Positions 26,198-34,661 of a stretch of DNA of 64,000 nt are shown here, piece after piece; position 1 is the first letter of the stretch, and every line of letters starts with the position of its first letter. The stretch is taken from the NCBI GenBank assembly GCA_000466585.1, contig KE993496.1, forward strand, positions 250,262 to 314,261. Reading direction: 5' to 3'. Source of the DNA: Clostridiales bacterium oral taxon 876 str. F0540 (GTDB taxonomy: Bacteria > Bacillota > Clostridia > Clostridiales > Clostridiaceae). A model generated the notes under the pieces. It had not been told where the DNA came from and ran no database searches. It saw nothing but the letters and a program-made list of their open reading frames with translations. The position numbers and the translations under genes were made by a program.

Positions 26198-26761
26198 ATG
26201 AAGAAACGACCGGAAATTACAGAACAGACCAAACAAAACCTGCTGGATGCATTTTGGTCACTATACTGCCAGAATAGAATTGAAAAGATTACAGTTAGGG
26301 ATATTACAAATAAAGCTGGGTATAACAGAGGGACGTTCTATGAGTATTTCAAAGATGTATATGATGTTTTAGATAATATTGAAAATTCATTGATACCTAC
26401 CATTAATGAACTGCCTCCGGTATCTACACGAAACACTACTTTAGGAATGCCGATAGAGCAGTTCTTCGAAATTTATAAACAAAATAGTAAATACTACTCT
26501 GTATTACTTGGAGAAAAAGGAGATCCTGCTTTTGCAAGTAAATTGAAAAATTCAATTAAGCCAATGATAATGAATGTTTTTGATGATAAGCCATATATTG
26601 ATAGGAAAGAACTTGATTATATATTGGAATATACTCTTTCTGCCATGATTGGAGTCATGAGTTATTGGTTTATGCAGGAAGATGCTATTGCAAATGATAA
26701 ATTGTATGAATTGATTAAAAGACTTACGGAGCAGGGAATTATGAAACAACTGCCTTTATAA
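26198..26761 (+). CDS. TetR/AcrR-family regulator
   Basis: 187 residues. N-terminal HTH: LLDAFWSLYCQNRIEKITV, ITNKAGYNRGTFYEYFKDV; C-terminal ligand domain with SKYYSVLLGEKGDPAF and MIGVMSYWFMQED. AGAGGAGATG lies before ATG 26198; an earlier in-frame ATG at 26144 lacks a ribosome site. Divergent from the glycosyltransferase, which it probably represses. It is clearly a paralogue of the TetR at 40651 (both have DAFW, KITV, AGYNR.TFY, LLG..GD). Confidence 0.9.
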   Translation: MKKRPEITEQTKQNLLDAFWSLYCQNRIEKITVRDITNKAGYNRGTFYEYFKDVYDVLDNIENSLIPTINELPPVSTRNTTLGMPIEQFFEIYKQNSKYYSVLLGEKGDPAFASKLKNSIKPMIMNVFDDKPYIDRKELDYILEYTLSAMIGVMSYWFMQEDAIANDKLYELIKRLTEQGIMKQLPL

Positions 26762-26948
26762 AACGTATTATCAGTAAAAATTGATGCAAATTGATATGGA
26801 TTATCAATTGAAAAAAGAAAATGTATTATACTTGCTATTATATTAGAAAAAATAAGGTGTACTAAAGCTTTGACAAATACATATATCAAACCTTTAATAT
26901 CAATTGACAATGATGCGTAATATATAATATAATTTTAATATAAGTTAA

Positions 26949-27088
26949 TAGCTTCGTAAAAAGGGAGTAGCTGCCTTTAAAAAAGGTGATAAAGTCAACA
27001 TACTGACCTTTGGTCTGGCTTTATCGTAACTATTTTAGTTAAGTGAGACTTTTAGCACAATGTTTTCATTGTGTTAGAAGTCTTTTTT
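26949..27088 (+). ncRNA. yybP-ykoY manganese riboswitch with terminator
   Basis: Contains AAAAAGGGAGTAGC (26958-26971) and, after two helices, AAGTGAGACTTTTAGC (27041-27056), the two conserved blocks of the yybP-ykoY aptamer that binds Mn2+. The 3' part flows into a long hairpin (AGACTTTTAGCACAATG / CATTGTGTTAGAAGTCT, 27046-27083) with TTTTTT: the off state. It controls the TMEM165-type gene at 27231, a known partner for this riboswitch; Mn2+ should raise expression. Confidence 0.85.
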
Positions 27089-27111
27089 GGTGCTGTAAAT
27101 GAAGTATCGAG

Positions 27112-27162
27112 AAAGACTTTTAGCAGGATGTTATATTGTGCTGAAGGTCTTTATTTATTTTA
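27112..27162 (+). terminator. Second terminator, partial copy of the first
   Basis: AAAGACTTTTAGCA pairs with TGCTGAAGGTCTTT, followed by ATTTATTTT. It repeats the GAGA(A)GACTTTTAGCA start of the riboswitch hairpin 65 bases downstream, so it looks like a duplicated terminator arm giving a double stop. Confidence 0.6.
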
Positions 27163-27230
27163 AAATAAATATTTGAATTAAGGAGGGTAGTTAGATTAGA
27201 TCTGAAATTATTTAATTGGGAGGATGACAA

Positions 27231-27962
27231 ATGGCATCATTTATTAAGGCATTATTATTGGTGGTAGTTGCGGAAATGGGGGATAAAACGCAGCTTCTTG
27301 CAATGGCTATGGCAAGCAAGTACAAGGTTAAGCAAGTAATGATGGGTGTTCTAATTGCAACTGTTTTAAATCACGCATTGGCAGTAGCAGTAGGAAGTTA
27401 TTTAGGTAATGTAATACCTATGGATATAGTAAAAATTGTTGCAGCAGTTGCCTTTTTAGCGTTTGGGCTTTGGACAATTCGTGGAGATAAACTGGATGAT
27501 GAAGAAGAGAAAAAAGTAAAGTTTGGGCCTATAGTAACAGTTGCTATTGCTTTCTTTATGGCTGAAATGGGAGACAAGACACAGCTTATGACTATAAGCA
27601 TTGCAGCAGAAAACTCAAAGCCTCTTTTAATACTTATGGGAACTACAGCAGGTATGCTTGTTGCAGATGGTATAGGCGTTGTAGGTGGGGCTTGGATGTG
27701 CAGGCACATACCTGAAATATATATTAAGTGGGTAGCGGGGATAATATTTATGTTCTTTGGAACCTTAACCTTATATAAAGCAGTACCTGCAGCATTTTTA
27801 ACTCCAGTTTATATAATTCTGTTCCTTGCAGTTCTGGGAGTACTTATTTATCTTTTTGGAGTAAAGTTTGCTTATTATGGACAGGTATGTGATATAGCAT
27901 TATCTGGTCAGGAAGTTTCTGCAGATAAGGAAAAGAGAAGTTTTGCTGAAACAGTAAATTAA
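27231..27962 (+). CDS. TMEM165/GDT1-family Mn2+ exporter
   Basis: 243 residues. Two copies of the family motif, AEMGDKTQLL (about 14-23) and AEMGDKTQLM (about 109-118), in inverted halves of three membrane segments each; the acidic and polar residues form the cation site. Bacterial members export Mn2+. A cytosolic linker (KLDDEEEKKVK) joins the halves. GGGAGGATG lies before the ATG. Control by the Mn2+ riboswitch upstream supports manganese as the substrate. A 35-residue tail with an extra hydrophobic segment follows the second half. Confidence 0.93.
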   Translation: MASFIKALLLVVVAEMGDKTQLLAMAMASKYKVKQVMMGVLIATVLNHALAVAVGSYLGNVIPMDIVKIVAAVAFLAFGLWTIRGDKLDDEEEKKVKFGPIVTVAIAFFMAEMGDKTQLMTISIAAENSKPLLILMGTTAGMLVADGIGVVGGAWMCRHIPEIYIKWVAGIIFMFFGTLTLYKAVPAAFLTPVYIILFLAVLGVLIYLFGVKFAYYGQVCDIALSGQEVSADKEKRSFAETVN

Positions 27963-27967
27963 TAACT

Positions 27968-28004
27968 AAAAGGACAGACGATTGAGTTATCGTTTGTCCT
28001 TTAT
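27968..28004 (+). terminator. Terminator of the Mn exporter
   Basis: AAAGGACAGACGAT (27969-27982) pairs with ATCGTTTGTCCTTT (27989-28002), then ATTTGTTG. Confidence 0.85.
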
Positions 28005-28030
28005 TTGTTGTATTTTAATTTTTTGGGAAA

Positions 28031-28215
28031 TTAATTAACTATTCTACATATCACCATATCAGCCATTTCTAAGGATTTGCTTTCAAGTTCATCATAAGTA
28101 GAGGTTCTGCTGAGTAATTCTTAGTAATTAAATTAACAGCTTCTGATTTTACTAATCCAAGTTGTGTACGATACATCCTTTTCCAATCTTCCGCGGACCA
28201 ATAAGGTATATACAT
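28031..28215 (-). pseudogene. Frameshifted small hypothetical gene
   Basis: On the - strand a frame from ATG 28215 reads MYIPYWSAEDWKRMYRTQLG...LITKNYSAE; a one-base change of frame near 28110 then gives STYDELESKSLEMADMV to a TAA at 28031. The two pieces look like one small coding sequence of about 60 residues. No ribosome site is clear. I do not recognise the family. The rest of the 27963-28318 gap holds only the exporter terminator. Confidence 0.4.
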
Positions 28216-28318
28216 AGCTCAATAGTTCATATATAAAGGAACACATATTTTTCAAGGTATAGAAAAAAATAAATATGGGTTTTATATATTTATTCTAATT
28301 ATTTTTGGAGGAATTAAA

Positions 28319-29887
28319 ATGGAAAATTCAAAATCAAATAACCTTGACGTTTTTTCAAGCTGTCATGAACCATATTGGCTGGCATCAATAAACAGACCGG
28401 ATTATGCTCCTTTAAAAGAGGATATAAAGGTGGATGTGGCAATTATTGGAGGGGGATTAGTTGGAATAACCTCTGCACTTCTGTTAAAAGACCAGGGACT
28501 AAAGGTTGCCGTGATTGAAGCTAATAAGATTGCAGGAGGCACCACAGGACATACTACAGCTAAGATAACTATACAGCATGGTCTGATATATGATAAGATT
28601 GTTTCTAAATTTGGAAAAGAGAAAGCAAAACAGTATGCAGATGCTAATGAAGCTGCCCTTCATTTTATTTCTAATGTAGTTAAAAAGAAAAATATAGACT
28701 GTGATTTTTGTACTCAAGATTCATATGTTTATACTCAGTCAGAGGACTATATTAAAAAGATTGAAAAGGAAGTTGAGATAGCACAGAGCCTAGGAATAAA
28801 AGCTTCCTATGAAACTAAAATACCACTTCCTTTTGATATAAAGGCTGCCGTAAGATTCGAGAACCAAGCTCAGTTTCATCCGCTTAAATATATTGTTTCA
28901 CTTGCTAAAGATATACCTGGAGATGGAAGTTATATATTTGAAAAAACAAAGGTTGTGGATGTGAAAGAAGAAGAAAGGTGTACGGTTGTAACTAGCAATG
29001 GAAACAGAGTAACTGCTGATAAAATAATCATCGCTTCACACTTTCCTTGTTATGATGGAAAGGGAATGTATTTCGCAAGGCAATATGCAGAGAAGTCCTA
29101 TGTGCTTGGAGTGAAAATCAAAGATAAGTTCCCGGGAGGCATGTATGTAAATGCTGAAGCCCCAGCCAGGTCCCTACGTGCACAAAGGCATGGCGAGGAT
29201 GAAATTGTGCTTGTAGCTGGTGAACACCACAGAACTGGAAGCGAAAAACAAACCAATGTGCATTATGATAATCTAGGCAATTTTGCTAAGGAAACCTTTG
29301 ATCTTCAGGGCATATTATATAGATGGTCTACACAAGACTATGTAACAGCAGATAATGTACCTTATGTTGGATATCTGACTTCTAATACTTCTAAATTATT
29401 TGTTGCAACTGGATTTGGAAAGTGGGGAATGACAAACAGCACAGCTGCTGCAAAGATAATAGCTGACTTGATTGTAAAGGGAGATAGTCCATGGGCTCAA
29501 GTATATAATCCTTCAAGGTTTGATATTGCCGCTTCTGGCGCAAAATTAGTATCCTACAATTTAGAAGTTGCAGAAAATCTTGTGGGAGGCAAGCTTTATC
29601 CAGCTCCTAAAGATGTTGAAATAAAAAATGGTGAAGCAAAAATTGTAACTATGGATGGACAAAAGGTTGGAGCTTATCGTGATGATCAGGGGGAGCTTCA
29701 TGTTGTAGATATAACTTGTACACATTTAGGCTGTGAACTAACTTGGAACGAAGCAGAAAAAACTTGGGATTGTCCTTGCCACGGTTCAAGGTTTACCTAT
29801 GATGGTGATAATGTGGAAGGACCCGCTTTTCTCCCGTTAAAGCATTTAGGAGAAGGAAAAAACAAGAAGGATCCTAACATATTTTAA
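28319..29887 (+). CDS. FAD-dependent oxidoreductase with Rieske domain
   Basis: 522 residues. DAO-type FAD domain: VAIIGGGLVGITSALLL (about 40-56, GxGxxG) and GGTTGHTTAKIT; substrate half to about 410; C-terminal Rieske [2Fe-2S] domain with CTHLGC (467-472) and CPCHGS (485-490), both ligand pairs present. Such fusions occur in clostridia and bacilli; the flavin oxidises an amine-like or other donor and passes electrons to the Rieske centre. Cytoplasmic, no signal. GGAGG lies before ATG. Single gene closed by a hairpin. Donor and acceptor are unknown. Confidence 0.9.
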   Translation: MENSKSNNLDVFSSCHEPYWLASINRPDYAPLKEDIKVDVAIIGGGLVGITSALLLKDQGLKVAVIEANKIAGGTTGHTTAKITIQHGLIYDKIVSKFGKEKAKQYADANEAALHFISNVVKKKNIDCDFCTQDSYVYTQSEDYIKKIEKEVEIAQSLGIKASYETKIPLPFDIKAAVRFENQAQFHPLKYIVSLAKDIPGDGSYIFEKTKVVDVKEEERCTVVTSNGNRVTADKIIIASHFPCYDGKGMYFARQYAEKSYVLGVKIKDKFPGGMYVNAEAPARSLRAQRHGEDEIVLVAGEHHRTGSEKQTNVHYDNLGNFAKETFDLQGILYRWSTQDYVTADNVPYVGYLTSNTSKLFVATGFGKWGMTNSTAAAKIIADLIVKGDSPWAQVYNPSRFDIAASGAKLVSYNLEVAENLVGGKLYPAPKDVEIKNGEAKIVTMDGQKVGAYRDDQGELHVVDITCTHLGCELTWNEAEKTWDCPCHGSRFTYDGDNVEGPAFLPLKHLGEGKNKKDPNIF

Positions 29888-29894
29888 ATGATTT

Positions 29895-29917
29895 GGCCTC
29901 TTAAAGATTAAGAGGCC
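29895..29917. terminator. Convergent hairpin
   Basis: GGCCTCTTA (29895-29903) pairs with TAAGAGGCC (29909-29917) between the oxidoreductase and the converging ymaF gene. T tract weak on both sides. Confidence 0.6.
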
Positions 29918-29951
29918 TAAGCTCTTTTGGATTAGGAAGGAAGTAGATAAT

Positions 29952-30227
29952 CTAATCTACACTAGTTTTGTCTTTCATAAGATGATAATGCTGTTCGGTT
30001 ATATAGGTCGGGCCAGAAATAAAATGAATATGACCGCCAGGCACTTGATAATTCGGACTTGTTTGCATTGCATAATAATGTCTGTGGCCATCAGCAAAAT
30101 CTGTATAGCCTACTATATAATGAATATGCGGTACTCCAGTTTGCGCTGCAGAGGTTTCTCCATCATATCTATGGCTGTGTCCATCGGTGACTGTAGTGTA
30201 GCCTGAATAATGATGAGTATGATACAT
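29952..30227 (-). CDS. ymaF: YmaF-family His-rich protein
   Basis: 91 residues built of repeated His units: YHTHHYSGYTTVTDGHSHRY, PHIHYIVGYTDFADGHRHYY, GGHIHFISG. The TxxxDGHxHxY unit occurs twice and a third partial copy follows. This is the YmaF family of Bacillus and Clostridium. His clusters suggest metal (Zn, Ni or Cu) binding, but no function is established. GGAGTG before the ATG on the - strand. Its long upstream gap contains no visible second gene. Confidence 0.88.
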   Translation of the reverse strand: MYHTHHYSGYTTVTDGHSHRYDGETSAAQTGVPHIHYIVGYTDFADGHRHYYAMQTSPNYQVPGGHIHFISGPTYITEQHYHLMKDKTSVD

Positions 30228-30423
30228 TTTTCCACTCCTTTAATATTGCTCATACTTATATAGTATGTGAAATATATTTTTGATTGTGCTTAGATATTTG
30301 AATACAATCATTTCACCGAAATGTATTTTTAATGGGAGTATACCAATAAATAGTGTCAAAATGGGATAAGAGTCATAATATATAGCGAGCCAAAGTGCTC
30401 AACATATATATGGAAAAGGGGAA

Positions 30424-30834
30424 ATGAATATGCCAAATGGACTTAACTTTGCGAATGATTTAGCTCGTCACATAGGACAAACTGTTACTATATTTACAAC
30501 TAGTGGTGGAGAATCTGGAAGGGGCTTTACCGGCGTTCTAGCTTCTGTAAATGATAGATTTGTTAGGTTAATAACTCAGCTAGGATCAGCACCTGGATGT
30601 GCACTGGGAAATTGCTGCGATGAGAGACACGAAAGACGCAGTTTTAACAGAAACGAGGAATTTGGAGAAGAAAATTTCCAAAACGAAAATCTTCAAGGTG
30701 TAGAAGAGTTTAATAGAAGGGATAGAGAAAGAAATAGATTTGACTGCTCTGGTCGTACACTTGGCTCAATAGTTGATATTCCAATAGATAGAATTGCTTC
30801 CTTTGTCCATAATGCAGTAGGCAGCGGCTGGTAA
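30424..30834 (+). CDS. Hypothetical LSm-like protein
   Basis: 136 residues. The first 55 (LARHIGQTVTIFTTSGGES, FTGVLASVNDRFVRLIT) and last 25 (GSIVDIPIDRIASFV) have the strand pattern of a small barrel of the kind seen in LSm/DUF2642 spore-coat proteins, split by a charged Arg/Glu/Asn-rich insert with Cys pairs (CALGNCCDERHERR). Ribosome site GGGGAAATG; ATG at 30424 or 30430. A coat or exosporium role would fit the genus but is inference. Closed by a strong terminator. Confidence 0.6.
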   Translation: MNMPNGLNFANDLARHIGQTVTIFTTSGGESGRGFTGVLASVNDRFVRLITQLGSAPGCALGNCCDERHERRSFNRNEEFGEENFQNENLQGVEEFNRRDRERNRFDCSGRTLGSIVDIPIDRIASFVHNAVGSGW

Positions 30835-30840
30835 TAAGTT

Positions 30841-30882
30841 AAAAGAGAGAGCTAATCGTGAAGGAACGATTAGCTCTCTTTT
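30841..30882. terminator. Strong bidirectional terminator
   Basis: AAAAGAGAGAGCTAATCGT pairs with ACGATTAGCTCTCTTTT with only GAAGGA between; A and T runs flank both sides. Confidence 0.9.
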
Positions 30883-30883
30883 A

Positions 30884-31205
30884 TTATATAACTTCTTTTT
30901 TAGTTCCAGTAGTAGAATAACAAACAACTTTTAATATAAATCCTCCTCCAATTAAGTCAAATCTATTAGGTAATATATTATCTATTTTCCATCCCCATTG
31001 AATTGAAAGTGCAGTAAATATTCCACTTAAAGTTGCATTTTAAGGCTGAAATGTGGGGTCAAACTCATAAAAGATTAATACTACTGCTCCAGCAATTCCT
31101 TGCTAAATACTTTTATAGTCACGTAGCCATACCCAAACAAGATATCCTTCACTTATTTCCAATATGCATGCTAAAATATAGACTTTACTATTTCAATATT
31201 TATAG
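30884..31205 (-). pseudogene. Decayed UPF0060/YnfA-family membrane protein
   Basis: The - strand frame reads EGYLVWVWLRDYKSI, stop, GIAGAVVLIFYEFDPTFQP, stop, GIFTALSIQWGWKI, PNRFDLIGGGFIL and ends TAA at 30884. The words GYLVW.WLR, PT.QP, WGWKID and RFDLIGG are diagnostic of UPF0060 (YnfA) four-helix membrane proteins. Two internal stops, a frame break near the N-terminus and loss of the start codon after an intact AAGGAGA site (about 31200-31206) show recent decay. Confidence 0.8.
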
Positions 31206-31586
31206 TCTCCTTAATTTTTATTTTATAGTAAATCACAATTAAACTTTTAGTCGATTATGAGAATATAGACGAATGAATCAAATAATTTATCACAGCTTTC
31301 TGCGTAGAAAATAAATATTTACTAGTTCTATCTCTGCTCAGAGAAATCTATTTTAATGAAGGCATAAATACAAAGTAGAAGTAATTAAATTCTTAAAGGC
31401 AAAATATTAAAACTAATAATTAGCTGAAATGTCCTAATAGTAGCATTTAGCTACTATGACGATTAACAATAGCTACCTTAAAAACAAGTATCTATATTAT
31501 CACGAAAAAATGGTTAACGAATAAATATCCATGTATTCAGAAAAGATATTATTGTACTTAGAGAATTAAAAAATGGAGGTCTCTTT
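31206..31586. other. Gap without a gene; one hairpin
   Basis: I see no supported gene here. The only structure is ATAGTAGC (31437-31444) pairing with GCTACTAT (31450-31457), with a further GCTAC word at 31475; it lacks a T tract. Confidence 0.5.
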
Positions 31587-32174
31587 ATGAAACATTTAAT
31601 TGTTTATGCACACCCTTATTCCGAAAGCTTTAATCATGCCATTCTTGAAACTACTGTTAATGCTTTAAAAAATAACGGGCATGAAGTAACTGTACGCGAC
31701 TTATATCAACTTAATTTTCAGCCTGTACTTAAAGCAGAAGATACTGCTGCTATGAGGGATGGCCGAGTGCCAGATGACATTAAGACTGAACAGGAATATA
31801 TTGAAAAGGCTGATGCTATTACACTCATCTATCCAATTTGGTGGACTGGTCTGCCTGCTATTCTTAAAGGTTATATTGATAGAGTTTTTTCATATGGATT
31901 TGCTTATGCTGTTGGAAATGAAGGTATAATTAAATTGTTAAAAGGAAAGAAAGGCTTCATCATAAATACGCACGGTACATCTAAAGAAGTATATGATGCA
32001 AATGGCATGACTGCAGGACTAAAAGTTACTTCTGATACAGGTATATTTGATTTTACTGGTATTGAGCCTGTAGAACACTTGTTATTTGGCAGTGTTCCAT
32101 ATGTAGATGATGCTGCTCGCAAAGATATGCTTAAGACCGTAGAAAACACTATTGATTCGCATTTTCCTAGATAG
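31587..32174 (+). CDS. NAD(P)H quinone oxidoreductase (flavodoxin-like)
   Basis: 195 residues of the NQO1/KefF/MdaB flavodoxin-2 fold: LIVYAHPYSESFNHAIL, EYIEKADAITLIYPIWWTG (FMN-binding PxWW), PAILKGYIDRVFSYGFAY and KKGFIINTHGTSKE. Members reduce quinones or nitro/azo compounds with two electrons and lower redox stress. Cytoplasmic flavoprotein. GGAGGTCTC lies before ATG. Single gene. Confidence 0.9.
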   Translation: MKHLIVYAHPYSESFNHAILETTVNALKNNGHEVTVRDLYQLNFQPVLKAEDTAAMRDGRVPDDIKTEQEYIEKADAITLIYPIWWTGLPAILKGYIDRVFSYGFAYAVGNEGIIKLLKGKKGFIINTHGTSKEVYDANGMTAGLKVTSDTGIFDFTGIEPVEHLLFGSVPYVDDAARKDMLKTVENTIDSHFPR

Positions 32175-32273
32175 TTAGTATATCAAAACATGTATTCAAA
32201 TACATCTATGTAATGAATTTACTTCAGATGGAGCATGGATAAAGTTACCATGGCGAAAATGTCTCAAATAATG

Positions 32274-32302
32274 TTGACAAAAGTACTCATGTATTTTATG
32301 AT
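32274..32302 (+). promoter_or_regulatory. Promoter of the cysteine T-box operon
   Basis: TTGACA (32274-32279), 17-bp spacer, TATGAT (32297-32302), starting the transcript just before T-box stem I. Confidence 0.8.
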
Positions 32303-32309
32303 AGTAACG

Positions 32310-32592
32310 TGATGAAAATAAAAATGCTGAGATAAGAAATAGTAGCATAGGCTAAACTGACAGAGAGGAATCCCCTTGGCTGAAAGGGATTTTGAGCGTA
32401 AACTGTGTGAATGCGTCTTTGAGCACTGCCTCGAAAAATAGTAGACGGCAGCGTGTACGCGCGTTAAAGCGTTAGGGTATGAATGTACCTGAGTGAATGA
32501 GATAACATGATGATTTTTTGTCGTGTTAATTAGAGTGGAACCGCAGAATATAACTTCTGCCTCTATGTATTTAGAGGCAGGAGTTTTTTGTT
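32310..32592 (+). ncRNA. T-box riboswitch, probable tRNA-Cys specifier
   Basis: The T-box word AGAGTGGAACCGC (32532-32544) precedes a terminator (AACTTCTGCCTCTA / TAGAGGCAGGAGTT, 32552-32585, then TTTTTT). Stem I has AGTA (32341 region) facing GAA-TGC-G (32409-32415), the usual specifier-loop arrangement, which makes TGC (Cys) the specifier codon. Uncharged tRNA-Cys should pair here and with TGG in the T-box bulge and block termination. The genes below fit sulfur amino-acid supply. Confidence 0.9.
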
Positions 32593-32667
32593 TTTAATCC
32601 GGATTTTTCATTTTCATCTTATGTAATAAATCAAATTCTATATACAGAAAAAACAGGGAGGTCGGAT

Positions 32668-33810
32668 ATGAAAATTGAATCGCTATTAATTCATGGAGGA
32701 GTAGATGGAGACAAGCATACCGGTGCGGTAAACGTGCCGATATATCAAACTTCTACCTACAAGCAGCCTAAATTTGGAGTTAATACAGGTTATGAATATT
32801 CTAGAACAGGGAATCCAACAAGAGAAGCTCTGGAGAAGCTCATTTCAGATTTAGAGGGTGGATATGCTGGATTTGCTTTCGGTTCAGGAATGGCAGCAAC
32901 AACAGCAGTATTATCCCTGTTTAAGTCAGGGGATAAAATCCTTATTCCAAATAACTTGTACGGCGGAACCTTTAGAGTGATAGACAAGGTGTTCAAGCAT
33001 TTTGGTATAGGCTATGAAGTAGTCAATACTTTAGATTTAGATGAAGTAAGAAATGCAGTAGATGATGCTGTAAAAGCTATTTTTATAGAAAGTCCTACAA
33101 ATCCTTTGATGGATATAACAGATATTAAAGAAATAGCTAAGATAGCTAAGGAAAACAACCTTTACACGATAGTTGACAACACTTTTATGACCCCATATCT
33201 TCAAAAACCAATTTCTTTGGGAGCGGATATAGTTATTCACAGTGCAACCAAGTATCTAGGAGGTCATAGCGATATAGTTTCAGGGCTTGTTGTTGTAAAT
33301 AGCCAAGAGTTAGCTGAAAGACTTCATTTCATACAAAACTCTACAGGAGGAGTGCTTGCGCCATTCGATTCCTTCCTGCTCATAAGAGGAATTAAGACCT
33401 TGGCAGTTAGAATAGACAGGCATAATTTAAATGCTAAGATAGTTGCTGAATTTTTAAGTGCTAGAGAGGAAATAGAGAAAATCTATTATCCAGGCTTTGA
33501 GAGTCACCCTGGTCATGAAATACAAAAATCTCAGGCTAAAGGCTTTGGAGGAATGATTTCGTTTGTACTTAAGGAAGGATATGACTATAAAAAATTCCTT
33601 GAAAGTCTTGAACTTATAACCTTTGGAGAAAGCCTTGGGGGAGTGGAATCTCTTGTATGCCATCCAGCATCAATGACTCATGCAGCTTTACCTTACGAGT
33701 TAAGACAAAAGGTTGGAATAGTAGATAATTTAATCAGACTGTCAGTAGGCATAGAAAGTGCTGAAGACATAATTGAAGATATTAAAAACGCATTAGAAAA
33801 AAATAATTAA
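32668..33810 (+). CDS. Trans-sulfuration PLP enzyme (cystathionine gamma-lyase/synthase type)
   Basis: 380 residues, full length for the Cys/Met-metabolism PLP family: HGGVDGDKHTGAVNVPIYQT, YEYSRTGNPTREALE, GSGMAATTA, ESPTNPLMDITDI, SATKYLGGHSD (PLP Lys in ATKY) and GGVESLVCHPASMTH. Reactions possible are cystathionine gamma-lyase, gamma-synthase or beta-lyase; a T-box for tRNA-Cys favours cysteine production (gamma-lyase). GGGAGGTCGG before the ATG. First of four genes; the next starts 20 bases after. Confidence 0.92.
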   Translation: MKIESLLIHGGVDGDKHTGAVNVPIYQTSTYKQPKFGVNTGYEYSRTGNPTREALEKLISDLEGGYAGFAFGSGMAATTAVLSLFKSGDKILIPNNLYGGTFRVIDKVFKHFGIGYEVVNTLDLDEVRNAVDDAVKAIFIESPTNPLMDITDIKEIAKIAKENNLYTIVDNTFMTPYLQKPISLGADIVIHSATKYLGGHSDIVSGLVVVNSQELAERLHFIQNSTGGVLAPFDSFLLIRGIKTLAVRIDRHNLNAKIVAEFLSAREEIEKIYYPGFESHPGHEIQKSQAKGFGGMISFVLKEGYDYKKFLESLELITFGESLGGVESLVCHPASMTHAALPYELRQKVGIVDNLIRLSVGIESAEDIIEDIKNALEKNN

Positions 33811-33830
33811 TAGAAAGAGGAGAAATTAAA

Positions 33831-34649
33831 ATGAAAAAAAGAAATATATTTATTAGTGCTGTATTAGCTTTAACTTTAGTAGCAGGTCTTGTAGGATGCT
33901 CAACAAAAAATAATAGTTCAAATAACGCAGGTACAACTGCACCAAAAAACTTACTTGAAACAGTAAAGAGCCAAGGTAAAATTCTTGTTGGAACAGAAGG
34001 AACCTATGCACCATTTACCTTCCATGACAAAGATGGAAAGTTAACTGGATTTGATGTGGAAATAGCGCAAGAGGTTGCAAAGCGTTTAGGCGTTAAAGCT
34101 GAGTTTGTTGAAACAAAGTGGGATGGAATGTTTGCAGGACTTGACGCTAAGAGATTTGACATGATTGCAAATGAAGTAGGAATAAAGCCGGAGAGAAAAG
34201 AAAAATATGATTTTTCTGATTCATACATTTCTTCAAGAGGAGTACTTGTTGTAGCCAAGGACAACAACAGCATTACAAAGTTTGAAGATTTAAAAGGTAA
34301 GAAGGCTGCACAATCAATGACAAGTAACTATGCTGATATAGCTAGAACTAATGGAGCAGAAATAGTAAATTCAGAGGGATTTAATCAATCTATAGATTTA
34401 CTATTAGCTAAGAGAGCAGATGCTACTATAAATGACAGTTTATCCTATTATGATCTACTAAAGCAAAAGCCAGACGCAGGAGTTAAAATAGCTGCTCAGC
34501 AAGATAATGCAAGCTCCAGTGGATTAATGTTTAGAAAAGATAGCAAGGAATTAGTAGATGCAGTCAACAAGGCTCTAGCTGACATGAAAGCAGATGGAAC
34601 TTATAAAACAATTTCTGAGAGATGGTTTGGTGTTGACGTATCCAAATAA
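33831..34649 (+). CDS. ABC substrate-binding lipoprotein, probably cystine
   Basis: 272 residues with lipobox VGC (Cys23) and bacterial extracellular solute-binding domain 3: GKILVGTEGTYAPFTFHDKD, FDVEIAQEVAKRLGV, WDGMFAGLDAKRFD, DLLLAKRADATIND. Similar proteins (TcyA-like) bind cystine or polar amino acids at the outer face. Its place under a cysteine T-box and beside a trans-sulfuration enzyme supports cystine or cystathionine-type ligands. GAGGAG before the ATG. Confidence 0.9.
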   Translation: MKKRNIFISAVLALTLVAGLVGCSTKNNSSNNAGTTAPKNLLETVKSQGKILVGTEGTYAPFTFHDKDGKLTGFDVEIAQEVAKRLGVKAEFVETKWDGMFAGLDAKRFDMIANEVGIKPERKEKYDFSDSYISSRGVLVVAKDNNSITKFEDLKGKKAAQSMTSNYADIARTNGAEIVNSEGFNQSIDLLLAKRADATINDSLSYYDLLKQKPDAGVKIAAQQDNASSSGLMFRKDSKELVDAVNKALADMKADGTYKTISERWFGVDVSK

Positions 34650-34661
34650 TGTGGTGATAAT

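Noticed and set aside
31033..31242. + strand open frame of 69 codons
   Set aside because: It has no ribosome site and lies opposite the UPF0060 remnant, whose protein words are diagnostic.
31437..31457. ATAGTAGC/GCTACTAT hairpin as a terminator or regulatory RNA
   Set aside because: No T tract, no adjacent gene end and no conserved RNA words.
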